Below are positions 29,172 through 39,934 of a stretch of DNA of 64,000 nucleotides, in pieces. Position numbers and translations under genes: made by a program. The notes under the pieces are model-generated. The model was not told where the DNA came from, did no database searches, and saw nothing but the letters and a program-made list of their open reading frames with translations. The first letter of the stretch is position 1. Every line of letters begins with the position of its first letter. Origin of the DNA: Apoda limacodes (taxonomy: Eukaryota; Arthropoda; Insecta; Lepidoptera; Limacodidae); assembly GCA_946406115.1 (NCBI GenBank), contig OX291552.1, forward strand, positions 11,108,836-11,172,835. Direction: 5' to 3'.

Positions 29172-29923
29172 AAGTAACACCAGGGGTATTACGCGTTGCA
29201 GACCCTTCAAAAATCCAATAACTTCTTTCTTGAAGAACCCCATACTGTATTCCTTAGAGAAAACATTGGCTTGGCTCATTCCACAACCGTTCCCGGGAGG
29301 AAGTTTCTCTAAAACCGCACTACGCGACCATTTCGGTTTTAAAGTGTGAGTATGAATTTCCTGCCGATGGCAAGCGGTACGATGGTAGAAAGTAGCCGTT
29401 CAAACAATTTCTCAGAACACATCCCATTGTACAAGTGGTAGAACACACACAGAGAGACAAAGTTTCTCCTCAGACTTAAGGGCTCGATACGGCAAGTGAG
29501 TTCGGGATCGTCAACAATTCCGTCGTTGAACCGAGTCAAAAGAGCCAAGCTGGTATCCGGAGCACCCGCCCAAAAATGGCAGCAGTATTCCATATGAGGC
29601 CGTACTTGCAACTTTTAAAGCAGCAAACTCTGCCCCGACGTGAAATACTGCCTCGCTCTGTTGAGTACACCAAGTTTTTTTGACGCCAGCTTCAGCTTGT
29701 CTTGCAGATGGACCAAGGATCCCAATGCTCTTAGAGATGGAGAGGGGAGTGTTCTGAAATTCTGAGATCAGATTGAATAGGGTTTTCTTAGCCAGACGCG
29801 TAGACTTTGTAGGGTTGAATCGGACCAAGTTCTTCCGTCCCCTGTCCAAGACTTTGGACAAAGTGATCTCGATTCTTTTCGTTGTGGAGGAAAAACGTGA
29901 AGAACTTATGTTTCAAATTATCA
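29172..29923 (-). mobile_element. LINE-A fragment with inverted 5' segment
   Basis: From 29172 to about 29878 the minus strand encodes the LINE-A thumb and C-terminal region with stops and frameshifts (PHMEYCCHFWAGAPD and CVFYHLYNGMCSE are readable). At about 29879 the strand flips: 29880-29920 on the + strand encodes VVEEKREEL, which lies immediately upstream in intact LINE-A (15156-15190). This is the arrangement left by twin priming. The 3' tail is missing. Confidence 0.82.
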
Positions 29924-30224
29924 TAAGTCTGAAGAGAGGGTAAGGACACCCATGCTTAGATGTGACAATTCTTCTATACCAGGCGACCATGATTGTCAAG
30001 GTTTATCTCACCCGGGTTGATCGTCAACTAGCTCCTCGTTAATATGATCTAGTATGTCGATAAAGGTGGTGTAGGTACTTGATGTTCAGAATCTACTAAC
30101 GATAACGATCACTGAACTCAACACAAATAAAAGAAAAGTATTGCGCCTATGTATGAGGAGATCTCGAAATTCACGCATAACTAAAATAATTAGTTTGATA
30201 GTAGTACGGCACTAGCCAAATCTC

Positions 30225-30560
30225 TTGATATTATTTGTTGCGTCTTAAAAAAAAATTAGTATCTTAGCGATTAAAAACAAACCGCTGGACTGATTTCAGA
30301 AACTTTTTAGACCTAAGTCATGACGTAGGGTATCGGTTGATATAGTCACGAGACAAATTGGGCCATTGGTTCTTGAGATATCGAGGAGCAAATAAAGCTA
30401 ACTTACATACATACACGCACACACTTACACAGACATCACTCTAAAAATTATGGCAAACGATTCTCTCAGTTCTCAAAAGGTAAAAAAAAAAAATACGCAA
30501 ATCTTGCGATTTCTTTTTTCGGACCTATTAAAATTACTTACCTACCTCAAGATAAGTTAA
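30225..30560 (+). repeat. Dispersed repeat R1, second copy
   Basis: Same block order as 10327-10650, including CTAAGTCATGACGTAGGG, GGTTCTTGAGATATCGAGG and TTTCGGACCTATTA, with different indels. Confidence 0.7.
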
Positions 30561-31373
30561 TACACACTTTTCAATGCAAAGTTGGACAAGTAAAGAGTCG
30601 GTGAGTTGAGCTCCAATTGTAGAAAGGTGTCACACAGAAAGAAATTGTGTTTATAATCTTAAAGGTTGGAGAAGACAGAGTGTCTGCATCAATGGCAATA
30701 TATCATTAACCTTCCGTTTTTCGAGCACATTGTTGTCATACCAGAGACTCTTGGCAGACCTTTGCAGAATGCTCAGTAGCCTCAGCAAAGCCTCCCACTA
30801 TATCTTAGTGCATGGAATGAATATATATGTCGCAGCCATCTGGTTAAATTAGCCAGTTAATTTGACGCCTAGGTAGATCGTCAAGTATGGAAAAGAAAGG
30901 AACACAAATCGCACTGTATAAATCATGTATGTTGGGTTAGGTTCAGTTTCTCTTTTGTAAACGAAGATGCGGAACGAGCGAAGCGAGCGGAGAGTTCCAG
31001 CCAAGTTTAATATAATAATCTATTAAATTATATGATAATTTATTTTCCATACTTAAGGGATGATTTTCCAAAAACATTAAAACATGACAGACAATGTTGA
31101 TTTTAAATTTAAAGGTAAATTTTTTTCAAACCAGCTTCATAAATTACGGATATTCATACAAACTTCGAACTCTTATTTAAGTCCCTTAGGGGATGATTTT
31201 TTGCAAAATCTTTTTTTTGTGCCTTCTTAAGTTATAACAGGAAATATTTGCTAAATTACTTAACACAAAAGTATCGGAATTCATATAAAAAACAAATATT
31301 CCAAACAATGAAAAAATTTTATGTTCACTTTTTACTTGAGGGCCACATACCAATTTTTTTGCTTCTAACTTTT
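30561..31373. other. Intergenic, nothing recognised
   Basis: AT-rich. The AACGAGCGAAGCGAGCGG segment near 30970 is a simple internal repetition. No ORF with support. Confidence 0.4.
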
Positions 31374-31545
31374 AAAGCTGGCTAAGTGCGAGTACGGCTC
31401 GCACACCGAGGGCTCCTTACAAACTTATTATAAGTAGATAATTCTTCCATCGTGAGATCAAGTCTCACAGGTTTATACCTCCTCCGTGCGTTCTTGAGTA
31501 AAAGGGTCTTGACGGACAGGCAGACTTTTTTTAATTTGTATTATT
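31374..31545 (+). repeat. GGCCAAGTGCGAGTC-family fragment
   Basis: GGCTAAGTGCGAGTACGG, GCACACCGAGGGCTCC, then GAGATCAAGTCTCACAGG, as in the copies at 39935 and 43680. Confidence 0.6.
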
Positions 31546-31613
31546 ATATATTGTAATATTGTATTTGTATTGTACAAGTAAAAAGTAATTTAAAAAATTA
31601 AAAAACCCGACTG

Positions 31614-31806
31614 CGAAATAAAAAAACGAGTTGCTCTCCGGGAACGCCGGCAGAAGTGAAAACCTTTCTTTACACACGATTCGCGCTTAACACTCAAATA
31701 TGTCACAATGTTTTTGACGTAGTATATTTGACATCGCAATCTGTCATAGAATTAAAATTCCATATCCAACCTCCCTGTACTACTCATAATCGCGAATACT
31801 AAAAAT
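31614..31806 (+). repeat. MITE-A left part (GAAGTGAAAAC family)
   Basis: Starts ACGAGTTGCTCTCCGGGAAC then CCGGCAGAAGTGAAAACC and runs through the CATATCCAACCTCCCTGTAC block shared with copies at 42471 and 48420. The right end is missing. Confidence 0.7.
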
Positions 31807-32139
31807 AAAAATATACACAAAATACGGTCATTTTCATCGCATATTGTGACACAAATAAATCAAAACCTTTCACATAGGAGACTCGATCTCATGATGAAAG
31901 AGCTATCTACGTATTATAACGTTTTTTATTTGTAAAAAAGTTTACGCGGACAAAGCCCCTGGCGGGAGCTAAACGTGTAAATAGATAAATATGAGTATTA
32001 AATGTACACACATGTTTGTTTTCAATTTTCTTTACGGACGAACGGACGGACAGACCATTAAATACACATATACATAAAGAAAAGTAAATCACTTACAAAC
32101 TTACTCAACCACGAAAGAATCATAGGAAAGAAAAAAAAA

Positions 32140-32576
32140 AAAACGGATTGCACTCCGGGAGGGCCGGCAGAAGTGAAAACATACTAGCTATTTTACTTCA
32201 CATCACTTCGTGTATACGAAGTATACATATTTATACATATTCATCATATTATATCTATCATATTATATATATTCATATATATTTATTTATTATAAATAAT
32301 AATGTTTGTTTATTTACTTTTTTGACGTAGTATATTTAACATCTCAATCTGACATAGAATTAAAATCCCATATCCAACCTCACTGTAATACTCATAATCG
32401 CCATATACTAAAAAAACGAAATAGCAGGTGCAGGCATACATTCGCCGCACGGTAGAAAGAGAGGGGGATACGTCTTACGAATTTTCGATCAGGTCACGTG
32501 TCCTGACGCGAGTTTAACATTTTTTAACCATCACACAAAAAGGTACACAACGCCGCTAAAGAAGTTTTCACTTCAA
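32140..32576 (+). repeat. MITE-A copy, both ends present
   Basis: Left end TTGCACTCCGGGAGGGCC plus GGCAGAAGTGAAAAC; right end GCCGCTAAAGAAG plus GTTTTCACTTC. GAAGTGAAAAC and GTTTTCACTTC are inverted. It contains a locally expanded TATA/CATAT segment near 32220-32300. Confidence 0.72.
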
Positions 32577-32659
32577 AAAAAAAAAGAGGGGGGGACATTA
32601 AGCCATCGAAATATGTAAGCGGTAAGGCAACCCCACGAGAAAAACACATATAATAGAAA

Positions 32660-32802
32660 AAAAAAAATATAATAGGCGTGGCATTACGGTTTCCGTCTTA
32701 CGAATTTCCACGATTAGGACACGTGACCTGACGCGAGTTTATCATTTTTTACCCATACCAAAAAAAGTGCACAACGCCGCTAAAGAAGTTTTCACTTCAA
32801 AA
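32660..32802 (+). repeat. MITE-A right part
   Basis: Carries ACACGTGACCTGACGCGAG and the GCACAACGCCGCTAAAG then GTTTTCACTTC end, duplicating the right half of the neighbouring copy. Confidence 0.65.
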
Positions 32803-32805
32803 ATT

Positions 32806-32975
32806 CCGCCATTTTGATTACCAATAATTTTAATATAACCTATGACCCTCTAGTGGTTAAGACAAATCTAACCACGTATAATTTATTAAAATCGGTTTAG
32901 CTGTTTAGTAGTTACGAGGGAACATAGAGTCGGACATATACATACAGGTCAAACACAACCCGCGTTCTAGGCTAT
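32806..32975 (-). repeat. Dispersed repeat R3, reverse copy
   Basis: CCTCTAGTGGTTAAGAC, ACCACGTATAATTTATT and GAGGGAACATAGAGTCGGAC are the reverse of blocks at 36740-36925. Confidence 0.6.
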
Positions 32976-34113
32976 GCTGCACTCGGCTAAAAAGAGTAAA
33001 TCATAAGTAAACTGACTGACAGACTCTCTGCCTAAAGGTGTTGGGGAGGTGCGGCGTTGGCCGTTCCACCATAACGCCATCCTTACCTGCAACAAACTTG
33101 CTTATGGTCTAGCGACCGATTGCAAATCGATAGAGAGCAATGTAAAAAAATCTATATTTTTGTATCTATAGAGACTTTTAATTTTGCAAACAAGTTCCCA
33201 TTACGTTATAAATAACGTAACTGGGCAAGCACTAAGGAAGTATTTTACAATATGCATACCTTAAGATGATTATATGGGGGTTAGTTTGTACGTAATTATT
33301 AGTATTTGCATAATAAATGGTACTGTATGTCTGTCTGTCTGTCCCACATCCACCCACACTGCTTTCCTCATCCCCACTCTCGATCTCACTTCAACCAATT
33401 GATTCTCTAGCCCTCTTACTTCGTTTTCCTTCCCTTCTCGCCCTCCAAGACTTCTGCAATACTTTGCCTTCCCCAGATACAGGACAGACCTTCTCCACTT
33501 CGGATGTACGCCCGCTCTAAGAATAAATGGTGAGGGATTATCTGGATTTGTTTTAGATACTGCATCAATATTGGTTTTAATTCTGCATCCTATCACCTCT
33601 TCTTACTCCTCCTATTTTTTTTAAAAGGTTTTCTTCTCGCAGACAGACAAAAAAGGAAAGGCCATCGTTCCCGTTGCTAGGTGAATCTTTGCATAAATAA
33701 GGCAAAAGTCTCCAGCAACGGGTTTACGATTTGCGCCCTCGCTACATCTTAAACTGGAGTCTGAGGCAAAGCCCAGTTGAAGCAGCCCACGAAAATGTCA
33801 ATGTTGTCCGTCGTAGGTGCTTCTTCGTTTCATGCCGGACTGAATCCCCCTATCAAAACGTAAAACTTATTCTCGAAAGGCAAGATGTACCTACTTCCAT
33901 ACATTTTCCCTACTTATACTTAAAACGATCTTGATCTGGGGAAAATTAAATGCAAGACGTTATAAAAAAAAAAACATCTTTCTACTATATCAATTTTGTC
34001 TATCGATAATTTTGATCAAATCGCCATGGCCACAGGAACAACCCTAGGTCTGGTATAGTAGTGCTCTCTCATCTCTCATCACGAGATGTCGCTAGTATCA
34101 ATGTATAAACATT
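32976..34113. other. Intergenic, no gene recognised
   Basis: Contains a short GTCT microsatellite near 33328-33344 and pyrimidine-rich DNA at 33355-33470. A 108-codon minus-strand ORF (33270-33596) crosses this low-complexity stretch and has no recognisable domain. Confidence 0.4.
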
Positions 34114-34253
34114 GCCTGTGTTCCTAAATTTGAACCAGCATACTGGCCAGTACGGTGTGACGTCATATTTCGGAACAGTACAGCAGTTTGACGTTAGATA
34201 ATGACGTCACACCATACTCGCCAGTATGCTGGTTCAAATTTAGGAACACAGGC
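34114..34253. mobile_element. 140-bp foldback element with 53-bp arms
   Basis: Left arm starts GCCTGTGTTCCTAAATTTG and the right arm is its reverse complement ending GGAACACAGGC, with only two mismatches over about 53 bases and a loop of about 34 bases. Each arm includes GTGTGACGTCA. No transposase is encoded; most simply a MITE. Confidence 0.82.
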
Positions 34254-34424
34254 CTTATCTAATGACAATAAGAGTTAAATTTGAATAATAATAGTCATAT
34301 TGTTAACCCCTCTTTACTTCTTCACCTCTCCATTTTCGAACCACAGTGTCATGTTACCATATCTATTTTTGTTTATATCACTGGTCTTTTCATATCGATG
34401 AGGTAAATGCATAAATAATTATAT

Positions 34425-34948
34425 GAAAAAACCGGCCAAGTGCGAGTCGGACTTGCGCACCGAGGGTTCCGTATCCACCACCATTTACGTAATTTACAAA
34501 CAAATACAAAAAGTGTGTATGCACTTACTGACCAAGCCCGACGTTGCTTAACTTTGAATGTCGTCTCCAACAAACAAATGTGTTACTGTTTCGCTTGAAT
34601 AATAACTAGATGGCGCTGTAAAAGGGATTTAAGATGGAAAATGGCACGGGCCCCGTCTCACACTTGGCTGGTTTTTATTATTTGTTATACTTTATAGCTT
34701 ACAAACACTATGATCACTGCAAGATTATATGTGTTATTGTTTTTACGATAGAGCACCTTGATTATAAGTTTGTACCCTGTACCGCCGCGCCTGAATTCAC
34801 ACTTTGCCGGCCTAATTAATATCCAGGCCAAATTACAGCTTTCTTGCACTTTGGTCACTAAGCTTAGCCACGGACAGACAGACAGACGGACAGACGAACG
34901 AACATGGCTAAACTATAAGGGTTCCTGTTGACTACGGTACCCTAAAAA
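34425..34948 (+). repeat. GGCCAAGTGCGAGTC-family repeat, near complete
   Basis: Starts AAAAAACCGGCCAAGTGCG and ends GACTACGGTACCCTAAAAA. Internal blocks CAAGCCCGACGTTGCTTAAC and CTAGATGGCGCTGTA match the copy at 52139-52668. No coding capacity. Confidence 0.75.
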
Positions 34949-35114
34949 TTAAACCAATAACCAACTAAAACTTCTAGAAGGTCATTGAAAAATCCATTTG
35001 AATGGAAAAAATAAACTTAAGGCATGCACATGGAATATTTTTAATAATTTTTAGTTTTAGTTGTATAAACCTGTTTTTTCGACTCGCGCTTGACAATTTT
35101 ATGTAACCTATAAC

Positions 35115-35960
35115 TAGGGTTGCCAACTTTTTTTACTAGAAATAAAGTATATTCAGGTCTATGAAGAATATTAAACAGTATTTTAGAAAAATGAACAGTA
35201 TTTTATTTATTTATTGTTTTAAATACATATTTTTAGAGCTCCTCGCGCAACTTACTAATTAATTATCTTTTTTAAAAACTTCATACGCCTTTTCACAATT
35301 ATAACTGAAATTAAAATAAATGAGGAGCTCATCTTTTATTAAATAAATAGATGATTTATTTCTATCCTCCCGCCACTTAGCATCCATTACTGAAAAACTC
35401 TTTTAGTAAATTCTGAGGTGGGGGAACAGAAAGTAGATATGAGACAATTTTAGTTATGTTTTTAAATTCTTCTAAAGTGTTTACTAATAAATTGCCCCAC
35501 TTTTGGCCAGTAATCATTTCAAGAAAATCTTTGTCTTTGGATATTTTTCATAAATTACTTTGAAATTTGTAAATTCTGAATATAAATCATCCATACCAAT
35601 ATTGAGTCTATACAAATTTAGATTATCTATAATTTTCTCATGATGATGAATGATCAAATGTGACTGAAGACTTCAATGACAAACAGCTAATTAAAGAAAG
35701 CCAGTAAGTCTGATTAAAATTGAACCTTTTCCCTAAATACAAATTAGCCTTATCAATAAAAAGTATGAAGTTTTTAATAGTTATATTCGTTCAGAAACTG
35801 TATGATTTGTTTGTGGCTGCGCTGCACTGAGCAGTGAACGCCCTGCGACTAAATAAATGTAATCAGTATTTTGTATACTTTATTTTTGTTTAACAGTAAA
35901 AAGTATAATTTAGTGAAAAACAGTATAATACTGTTTGAAACAGTATAGTTTGCAACCCTA
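35115..35960 (-). mobile_element. hAT-superfamily DNA transposon, decayed, with 8-bp TSD
   Basis: Terminal inverted repeats are TAGGGTTGCCAAC on the left and its near-perfect complement on the right (12 of 13). Both sides are flanked by the identical 8-mer CCTATAAC (35107-35114 and 35961-35968), the duplication length typical of hAT. Inside, the minus strand retains the end of a transposase. At 846 bp it is an internally deleted copy. It sits inside another dispersed repeat. Confidence 0.9.
35259..35560 (-). pseudogene. hAT transposase C-terminal dimerisation region, broken
   Basis: Translated pieces read LLSVPPPQNLLKEFFS then, after a one-base frame change near 35390, MDAKWREDRNKSS and LIKDELLIYFNFSYNC, ending at a TAA at 35259. 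This pattern (variable Leu-rich stretch, then W/R-E/D-RN and VK-x-L-L) is the hAT dimerisation domain. An upstream stop near 35550 also breaks the frame. Confidence 0.75.
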
Positions 35961-36189
35961 CCTATAACACTCGGAAGATGAATACCTTTCATTTGAGACC
36001 TCATTCATGAGAGGTCACAATGGAACGGACATACCCACATAGGCATACATACATACGCGCTAAAAACATTACCCTCCTTCTGAGTCAGTCGGGCAAAATT
36101 GAGCAGTTATCAGTTAATTTCAATCCGTTTTTAGAAAGTTGTTTCATTAAAATTAAATATATCAATACAATGAAAACAGCTAAAAATGC

Positions 36190-36545
36190 GTTCCTATAAT
36201 AGACATGTGAGCAAAAACATGATATACACTTTGCCTGACTCCAAGGTCAGCGACTCCTCGTTCATCCTACAGGCTTCTGTCAAACCCAGCATATTCCAGT
36301 TTATGAGGCCTAATCCTTTTTCGAGTTCTGGGAGGTGGAGGTCCAACTCCAGCGTCCGTCCATTGTGCGTTACCACAGTGTGGGTGCCGGGAACTGCGGG
36401 CCGTTTTTTTTGCGCTCGCACTATATTGTTACGCCCACAGTCACCACGCTGGGCAGACAGGTTGGTGACCGTAGTTAATTTGGACTATTGTCGGATGTTG
36501 CTGCTGCCCAACATCAGTCTGTGTTTAAGATCAAGATATAAGACA
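36190..36545 (-). mobile_element. RTE-type LINE endonuclease fragment
   Basis: On the minus strand LHLPELEKGLGLINWNMLGL and TEACRMNEESLTLESG resemble the early AP-endonuclease region of RTE-like ORF2 (pattern RLxELExxLxxIxWDIIGLSE, then E-x-x-T-L-x-SG). The catalytic Glu follows the GLT motif. Only this part of the element is readable. Confidence 0.65.
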
Positions 36546-36739
36546 TCTTAGGAAGGCAGGGAGTGGTCCAAGTCTGCTCTGTCGGAAACTAAACTGAAAA
36601 ACAATACCTAATAACGTATTAATATTTTACTATGCAATATGTTATAAGCGTTTGTTCAAGAAGATCACTCAAAGGCGCTAGTGTCGTGTTCGGTCACACC
36701 ATATAAATATGGCGACTGTTCTTTTGATTTTTGACCTTT

Positions 36740-36925
36740 TACCTAACTGCGGCAAAGCCCAAAAGGAGGGTTATGTGTTTGACCCGTATGTATGTCCGAC
36801 TCTATGTTCCCTCGTCACAACTAAACCGCTTTAAATAAATTATACGTGGTTATATTCGTCTTAACCACTAGAGTGTCATAGGCAATATTATAATTATTGG
36901 AAATCAAAATGGCGGATTTTTGGCG
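36740..36925 (+). repeat. Dispersed repeat R3, forward copy
   Basis: GTCCGACTCTATGTTCCCTC, CGTGGTTATATTCG and CCACTAGAGTGTCATAGG match the reverse of 32806-32975. Confidence 0.6.
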
Positions 36926-37053
36926 CTAAATTGCGTGGCATCAAAATCTTTTATTATTTAAACCTATTGTATCAAAATAAAGCATTTTAAATGGTGATTT
37001 CAAGCTTTTTTGAAAAAAATAACACTAACAAGCTGTTGATAAAAACAATTAAT

Positions 37054-37290
37054 AATAAAAAATCTTGACTGCAGAAACATTAAGAACTAAACAAAAATTA
37101 AAACTTACTAAATATTTAATTATAAGCAGACGGGACTCATTTAAATGCAAGTTCAAATAGTGTACCTACCTACTGATTGCTCATACTATGGTAGTTACCT
37201 TTAAATGAGTCCCGTCTGCTTATAGTTAAATATGTAGTATGTTTTAATTTCTGTTTAGTTCTTAATGTTTCTGCAGTCGGGTTTTTTAAT
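37054..37290. mobile_element. 237-bp foldback element with about 90-bp arms
   Basis: The left arm begins AAAAAATCTTGACTGCAG and reaches GCAGACGGGACTCATTTAAA; the right arm is its reverse complement, ending CTGCAGTCGGGTTTTTT, with fewer than ten mismatches. The loop is about 54 bp. Non-coding; a transcript across it would form a long hairpin. Confidence 0.82.
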
Positions 37291-37565
37291 TATTTGTTTA
37301 TTTTTTTTATTAATCATTTGTTATGCTTCAATTAACTCTTCAGTAGTCGAATAATTAAAAAAAAAAATACCGAAACATGTTATAATTTGCAACAAAAACC
37401 ATACATACCAATATTTTTATTATTATAATTACCGTATCAATAAAAAAAAAATTAAATAAATAAAAAAACTCGCCTGCAAGAACACAAAAAGAAGTAAACA
37501 AGTGCACAATGCCGCGCCATAAAAATTCGCAAGATGGTAACTATAATGCCTCGCCTATTATAATT

Positions 37566-38491
37566 TTGAAGTGAAAACGTCATTAACGGCGTTGTGCACT
37601 TTTTTTTCTGTTTTGTTAGTTTTTTATTTCACTTGATCGTAAACAGTGTCATTACTCCCACGGACTTTTTTTTTGTAAATTTTGCTTTACAAAAGTGATA
37701 GATTTCACAAAATCTTCATTTCGGATGACAGCTGTAGCTTTATCTCCGTAACTTTTGATCATAGACTAGTAGTTTCTTTACGGAAGTGATAGATCACATC
37801 AAGATCTTCATTTCGGATGACAGCTGTCAAACTAAAAACTGCTTTGTCATTGTAACTTTTGATCGTGGACTAGTAGTTTCTTTACAGAAGTGATAGATCT
37901 TATCAAGATCTTCATTTCGGATGACAGATGTCAAACTAGAAACGGCTTTATCTACGGAACTATTAATTGTAGACTAGTAATTTCTTTACACAAGTGATAG
38001 ATCTCATCAAGATCTTTATTTCGGATGACAGCTGTCAAACTAGAAACGGCTTGATCTCCGTTACTTTTGATCGTAGACTAGTAGTTTCTATACAGAAGTG
38101 AAAGATCTCATCAAGATCTTCATGGGTAAAAAATGTAAAACTCGCGTAAGGACACGTGACCTGATCGAAAATTCGTAAGACGGAACTCGCGTCAGTACAC
38201 GTGACCTGATCAAAAATTCGTAAGACGTATCCCCCTCTCTTTCTACCGTGCGGCGAAAATGCATGCCTGCGCCTGCTGTTTCGTTTTTTTAGTATATGGC
38301 GATTATGAGTAGTACAGGGAGTTTGGATATGGGATTTTAATTCTATGTCAGATAGAGATGTCAAATATATTACGTCTAAAAAGTAAATTATTATTATTTA
38401 TAATAAATAAATATGTATACGAAGTGACGGGAAGTAAATACCTAGTATGTTTTCACTTCTGCCGGCACTCCCGGATTGCAACTCATTTTTT
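37566..38491 (-). repeat. MITE-A copy, reverse, with internal minisatellite
   Basis: The left edge GAAGTGAAAACG with GGCGTTGTGCAC and the right edge GTTTTCACTTCTGCCGGC with ACTCCCGGATTGCAACTC correspond to MITE-A in reverse. It is longer than other copies (about 926 bp) because a 104-bp tandem array lies inside. The ACACGTGACCTGATC block is also doubled at 38153-38200. Confidence 0.75.
37693..38120. repeat. Minisatellite, period 104 bp, just over 4 units
   Basis: Units start with AAGTGATAGATC near 37693, 37784, 37888, 37992 and 38096. Three intervals are 104 bp; the first is 91 bp because of a deletion. Most units carry ATTTCGGATGACAGCTGTCA, whose TGACAGCTGTCA core is a perfect palindrome. 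Confidence 0.88.
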
Positions 38492-39412
38492 TTTTATTTA
38501 TTTATTTTTATTCACAGGTTTTTAGTGTTATTTTTTCCAAACGAAAAGAGATTTAATATAATTTAACGTATTTGATGGATTACAAAGAAAATGTAAAGTT
38601 TTGTTATATTTACAATTCTACCCTCGGAGTTATACTTCTATCTCTATCTCATTATGTGCTACTTTCAGGATTCAACTTATGTAAGTAGATAAATAAGCAT
38701 TTTTATTGGCTTGAGTCTACTCTTTAGTGCCGGATATGTTAACACAGCAAAAATACTAGCTAAGTGCAAGCATGACTAAGGATTCCGACTTTAGACAGAC
38801 GAGCAGACGGCTTTTTTTTGCAGTTCAAAAGTGCAGTTTTGATTCAAAATAAGAAATTTCTAGCAGAGGTTCCTATCGCTCTTGTATCTATCACACCATA
38901 AAGTAAAAACCAAGCTGACGTACCCTTTCTACTTCTTATTTGAACGAATTACTCTACTACTACATACCTATGAGATTTTGACGATTCAAAAGTGTTTGTA
39001 AAAACCTAATTTGAATAAAACAAATTGACTTTGATGTCTAGTTCAGTTCTCTTTCGAAAATATAAATAGAAGTTAAATTATGTATAAAGGAAAATTTATG
39101 TACTTAAACAAAATATTTTAAGTACGTTCAAAACTATTTTAAGTACATACAAACTTTTACCGCTAATGCAAAAAGTTTTGGTTAGATTCTTCGGAAATGT
39201 ATGGAATATATTGTACAATATAAAAGGTTATCTAATTTAGAGCAGGCAAATCCACAGCTTAAATTGTAAAGCCCAGAACTCTTCAAATCCTCTACTTTAT
39301 AGACAAATACACTATCTACTTATCATTATTTATTAACTCTCTATAGGTACCATTAAACTTATAACACTCGTCTGTTTCCGTCAGTGGTTAAAAACATTAA
39401 TAACAATATTAA
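38492..39412. other. Intergenic with a LINE-B-type tail
   Basis: Mostly unassigned AT-rich DNA. At 38976-39035 (+ strand) TGACGATTCAAAAGTG and TTTGAATAAAAC followed by GACTTTGATG are the 3' tail of a LINE-B-like element. Confidence 0.5.
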
Positions 39413-39545
39413 AGAGTGCCTCGTCGCTCAGTTGGTACAGAGGCTGTCTGCATGGCATAGTGCGCGTGTTCGATTCTCGCACTGAACATTCATGTGATAT
39501 AGCATACGTGTTTGTACTGAGTCTGGGTTTTTCTATGTATAATAT
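39413..39545 (+). repeat. tRNA-derived SINE, same family as 60895-61128
   Basis: CGTCGCTCAGTTGGTACAGAG is an A-box region and GTGTTCGATTCTCGC a B-box; the body includes GAGTCTGGGTTTTTCTATG, which the minus-strand SINE at 61 kb also has. Not a functional tRNA because the anticodon arm is degenerate. Confidence 0.6.
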
Positions 39546-39934
39546 GTACTGCAGAGGTTATTCCCTCTTGTGGAAATAAGAAAGCTAACAGACTTGTTTT
39601 AGTTATAATAAAAACAATTTTTATAGAACACTGCAACTTAACCTTTATTTTAAGACCCAGCTAGCAACTTCGAGATAACTTTTTAATATTTTCACAAAAA
39701 ATATTAAAAACTATTTCATATAAGAATGCTTTAGAGTAAAATGACTTAAAATAATTGTGGGAGAAATAATGAAAAAAAAAAAAACGAAAAATTGAGATCA
39801 ATTCTCAAAGGTTTATTTTTAGATTTTTTCCTATATCTGTGATGTAACATCTTGCTTTTTTTCCAAATATCATGATTCTAGGTCAACAGAAAGTACCCTA
39901 TAGGTTTTTACTTATTAGTGTCAGAATAGGCGAC

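Noticed and set aside
33270..33596. 108-codon minus-strand ORF
   Set aside because: It spans a microsatellite and a pyrimidine-rich tract; no splice context and no domain.
37693..38120. Regular repeats considered as a CRISPR array
   Set aside because: Units are contiguous 104-bp tandem copies without variable spacers, in a eukaryotic genome.
39413..39490. tRNA gene candidates here and at 125, 1962, 3588, 4596 and 61056
   Set aside because: A and B boxes are present but acceptor or anticodon arms do not fold; bodies match SINE sequence.
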